From a virus: a DNA stretch of 27,862 nt. Numbering within the stretch: position 1 is the first letter of the stretch; the number at the start of each line of letters is the position of its first letter. The notes beneath the pieces are model-generated. The model did no database searches, was not told the DNA's origin, and saw only the letters and a program-made list of their open reading frames with translations. Positions 25,886-27,862 of this stretch are shown here, piece after piece. The stretch covers positions 1-27,862 of IMG/VR virus record IMGVR_UViG_3300006925_000107; one strand, given 5' to 3'. The translations under genes were made by a program, and so were the position numbers.

Positions 25886-27862
25886 TTATTGCTCCGCTAC
25901 AAGTCCATTGGATGCTGATATAGCGGTAGTAACTGCATCCGTTGTATTATTTATTCGGGATAGTCCCCGGAATTCACTGCGTCCTGCTGATGTTCCTACG
26001 TGTAATAAATTGGTAGTATCATCAGATGCAAGTGCAGTCACAGCATCTGATGAACCATATAAGGTTGCCTTTGCATTCTCTTGGAACAAGAACTTCTCAT
26101 CCTCATATATCTTTTTGACTTGTTCTGCGGATGGTGCTGATAATGAATATCTCAATAAAGCAACTTTTGCATCACCACCATACTCATTATATCCAATACC
26201 TCTAAACACTGTTAGATATGTATCAGTTAAATTGGTAGTCCAAGAATTTCCAGTTGTCATCAATTCTCCATCGTGGTATATATAAGCCACACCACCACGC
26301 CTCACTGCAATAAGTTGTGACCATTTACCTAAGGGAATATATTCGGAAGTATCATAAGTTCCGTGATTGGTTCCACCATCACCATTGTAAAGATAGGGAC
26401 TATATCCATTGGCGTTTCCACCAGTATGTGTTGTTATTTTTAAAGTAAAACCAGTGCTTCTTCCTTGTCCACCTGTAGCAGAAGTTCCTAAACTAAAAAT
26501 ATGAACATAATTGCCAGTTCCAGCATCTAAAGTACCTGGTTTGATCCAACAGGTTACTGAAAAATCACCAGTTCCAGGTGCAGTTATACTAGGTTGAACA
26601 AGGTAATTAGAAGAACTATATCCACTATAAGCAACCAAGTCTGCACCAGTCGCAACGGGAGTCTTGGTGATTGTTCCAATGACTGCGAGTCCTTTGTTGT
26701 TTATTGAACGATCTAATTCTGTGCTCTCAATGACTGTAAAATTATCATACGTTCCCCATCCACTACCCCTACTCCTCCATTCAATCAATGTTGATGCAGT
26801 TGATGTTGCTGTGTAATAAAGCGTATTTGTTCCTCCTGCTGTTATTTGATCATCAAGTGCGACAGATGCTCCAGAAGGAACATAAATTCCAAGTCTTTGA
26901 GCACCAGTTGATTTATTAACACAATCATATGAGATTTTGTATACTCTTCCAGCAACTAAATTGTAAGTTGTTTTTAATTGTGCGGAATTGCCCATTACAA
27001 CTTGATTACTTCCGTTAACATATGGTGCTGAACTGGCTTCAGTTCCACCATTAGCATCAGAATTGACCAATGTAAAGTAATTGGATAAATTAGTGTCGGC
27101 AAAATCTCCATTATTAACTAGATTTGACGAAGGACTTGCATTCGTAGTATCAGTATCAGACAGGAAAGCACTTTTGATGTCTCCGTGCATCCATCCGGTG
27201 TTGTAGGAAGTTGTGGCGTATGCAACCATTCCACTTCCTGTAGATGCTGTTCCATCTGCATGATCAATTATTGATAATCCAACAGGAGAACCATAGGCAT
27301 AACTATCAAATATATTTCCTTTAGTATTTGAAGGATATAAACCTGGGTTTGAATTTGGACCATAACTAACAGTAGTAGTTATATCTGCTGTTGGTATTTC
27401 AAAATACCGAAGTAGGTCATAATTAACACCAGATGGATTTTCAACTGCCCAAACTAGATTGTCTGGTGAAAAATACACAGATGAATATTTACGGTTAGAA
27501 ACATTTAAATCAACAACAGTTCCATCATCCTTAATAATACTCACACCACCAGCAGTCGCAACTGCAATGGTGGGAACAGGGAGTCCAGTAGAAGGATCAA
27601 TTGGTGCATTAGGTAGCACTGTCATTGCTACGTCGTTTGTATTCTCTGCAACAATGGCAGGTAAATCATTCCCCCCAGAACCGTTACTATAATTATTAGA
27701 ACTATAATCATTTCTACCAGCGATATTATCTTTCCAGAAACCTTCAGTGTTATTACTAGATGCTAATGCTCTATAAGATCTAGCAGTATCAGATATAAAA
27801 TAAATTGCTATTAATCCATTATATGTTCCAACAGTAGATAGTGCTATAATACCATTTTTTAC
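25886..27862 (-). CDS. Large tail fibre/adhesin-like protein with LamG-like domain, partial (5' end outside window)
   Basis: The reading frame is open to the right edge, so at least 658 residues are encoded and the N-terminus is missing. The visible Met at 27625 is internal: the upstream codons continue in protein-like sequence such as GIIALSTVGTYNGLIAIYFI. The middle has a carbohydrate-binding-type block (NLVNNGDFADTNLSNYFTLV) and then a LamG-like domain (TGDFSVTCWIKPGTLDAGTG, followed by GKWSQLIAVRRGGVAYIYHD and KVALLRYSLSAPSAEQVKKI). The end, KATLYGSSDAVTALASDDTT and LLHVGTSAGRSEFRGLSRIN, is a familiar module of marine phage fibres. It probably contacts the host surface. The 195-aa gene follows. 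Confidence 0.8.
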   Translation of the reverse strand, partial: VKNGIIALSTVGTYNGLIAIYFISDTARSYRALASSNNTEGFWKDNIAGRNDYSSNNYSNGSGGNDLPAIVAENTNDVAMTVLPNAPIDPSTGLPVPTIAVATAGGVSIIKDDGTVVDLNVSNRKYSSVYFSPDNLVWAVENPSGVNYDLLRYFEIPTADITTTVSYGPNSNPGLYPSNTKGNIFDSYAYGSPVGLSIIDHADGTASTGSGMVAYATTSYNTGWMHGDIKSAFLSDTDTTNASPSSNLVNNGDFADTNLSNYFTLVNSDANGGTEASSAPYVNGSNQVVMGNSAQLKTTYNLVAGRVYKISYDCVNKSTGAQRLGIYVPSGASVALDDQITAGGTNTLYYTATSTASTLIEWRSRGSGWGTYDNFTVIESTELDRSINNKGLAVIGTITKTPVATGADLVAYSGYSSSNYLVQPSITAPGTGDFSVTCWIKPGTLDAGTGNYVHIFSLGTSATGGQGRSTGFTLKITTHTGGNANGYSPYLYNGDGGTNHGTYDTSEYIPLGKWSQLIAVRRGGVAYIYHDGELMTTGNSWTTNLTDTYLTVFRGIGYNEYGGDAKVALLRYSLSAPSAEQVKKIYEDEKFLFQENAKATLYGSSDAVTALASDDTTNLLHVGTSAGRSEFRGLSRINNTTDAVTTAISASNGLVAEQ

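Overview
The window is part of the genome of a T4-like marine cyanophage (myovirus type). It is AT-rich, tightly packed and mostly minus-strand. T4 orthologues recognised from their sequences are gp4, gp48, gp53, gp54, gp26, gp51, a gp5 OB domain, gp32, gp59 and gp33. A gp27-like hub protein is inferred mainly from its position. Phage-type PhoH, ThyX, a RecB-family nuclease and a glutaredoxin are also present. DUF1825, DUF4278 and a glutamine-riboswitch-type leader point to a cyanobacterial host, probably Prochlorococcus or marine Synechococcus. No assignment was checked against a database.

Layout from left to right. (1) 1-545: end of a tRNA array, a 57-aa Phd-like antitoxin and a 62-aa protein, all on the minus strand behind a consensus sigma-70 promoter. 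(2) 554-7126: tail-tip genes: a LamG protein, an S74 self-cleaving fibre, a beta-helix spike, a 948-aa structural protein and a lysozyme-free gp5 OB domain. (3) 7131-13416: hub and tape-measure block in T4-like order, namely gp26, gp51, two related tape-measure or hub proteins, and the gp27-like protein. (4) 13455-16952: gp54 on the minus strand diverging from gp4, a 123-aa protein, gp48 and gp53 on the plus strand. (5) 17023-21908: replication and late-transcription genes: gp32, DUF1825, gp59, a small ORF, gp33, nuclease, PhoH, a small ORF, ThyX and a small ORF. (6) 21938-25236: small early genes, an HNH endonuclease, a riboswitch leader, glutaredoxin and a promoter-to-terminator RNA unit. 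(7) 25295-27862: two more structural genes, the last cut by the window edge.

Transcription signals fall in two classes. Four near-consensus sigma-70 promoters (TTGAC[A/T], exactly 17 bp, TATA[A/C]T) all read leftward in front of early or replication genes. Octamers of T4 late-promoter type (TCTAAATA, AATAAATA, GATAAATA) sit in front of structural genes and one of the DNA-metabolism groups. gp33, encoded here, would work with gp55 (outside the window) at these octamers.

The points most worth following up are: a T-TTT-TTC slippery heptamer at the end of gp26 that puts the ribosome in frame with gp51; a roughly 95-nt RNA unit with three perfect hairpins, a consensus promoter and a terminator; a glutamine-riboswitch-like leader with a built-in competing repeat; and an HNH gene bracketed by 19-bp direct repeats.
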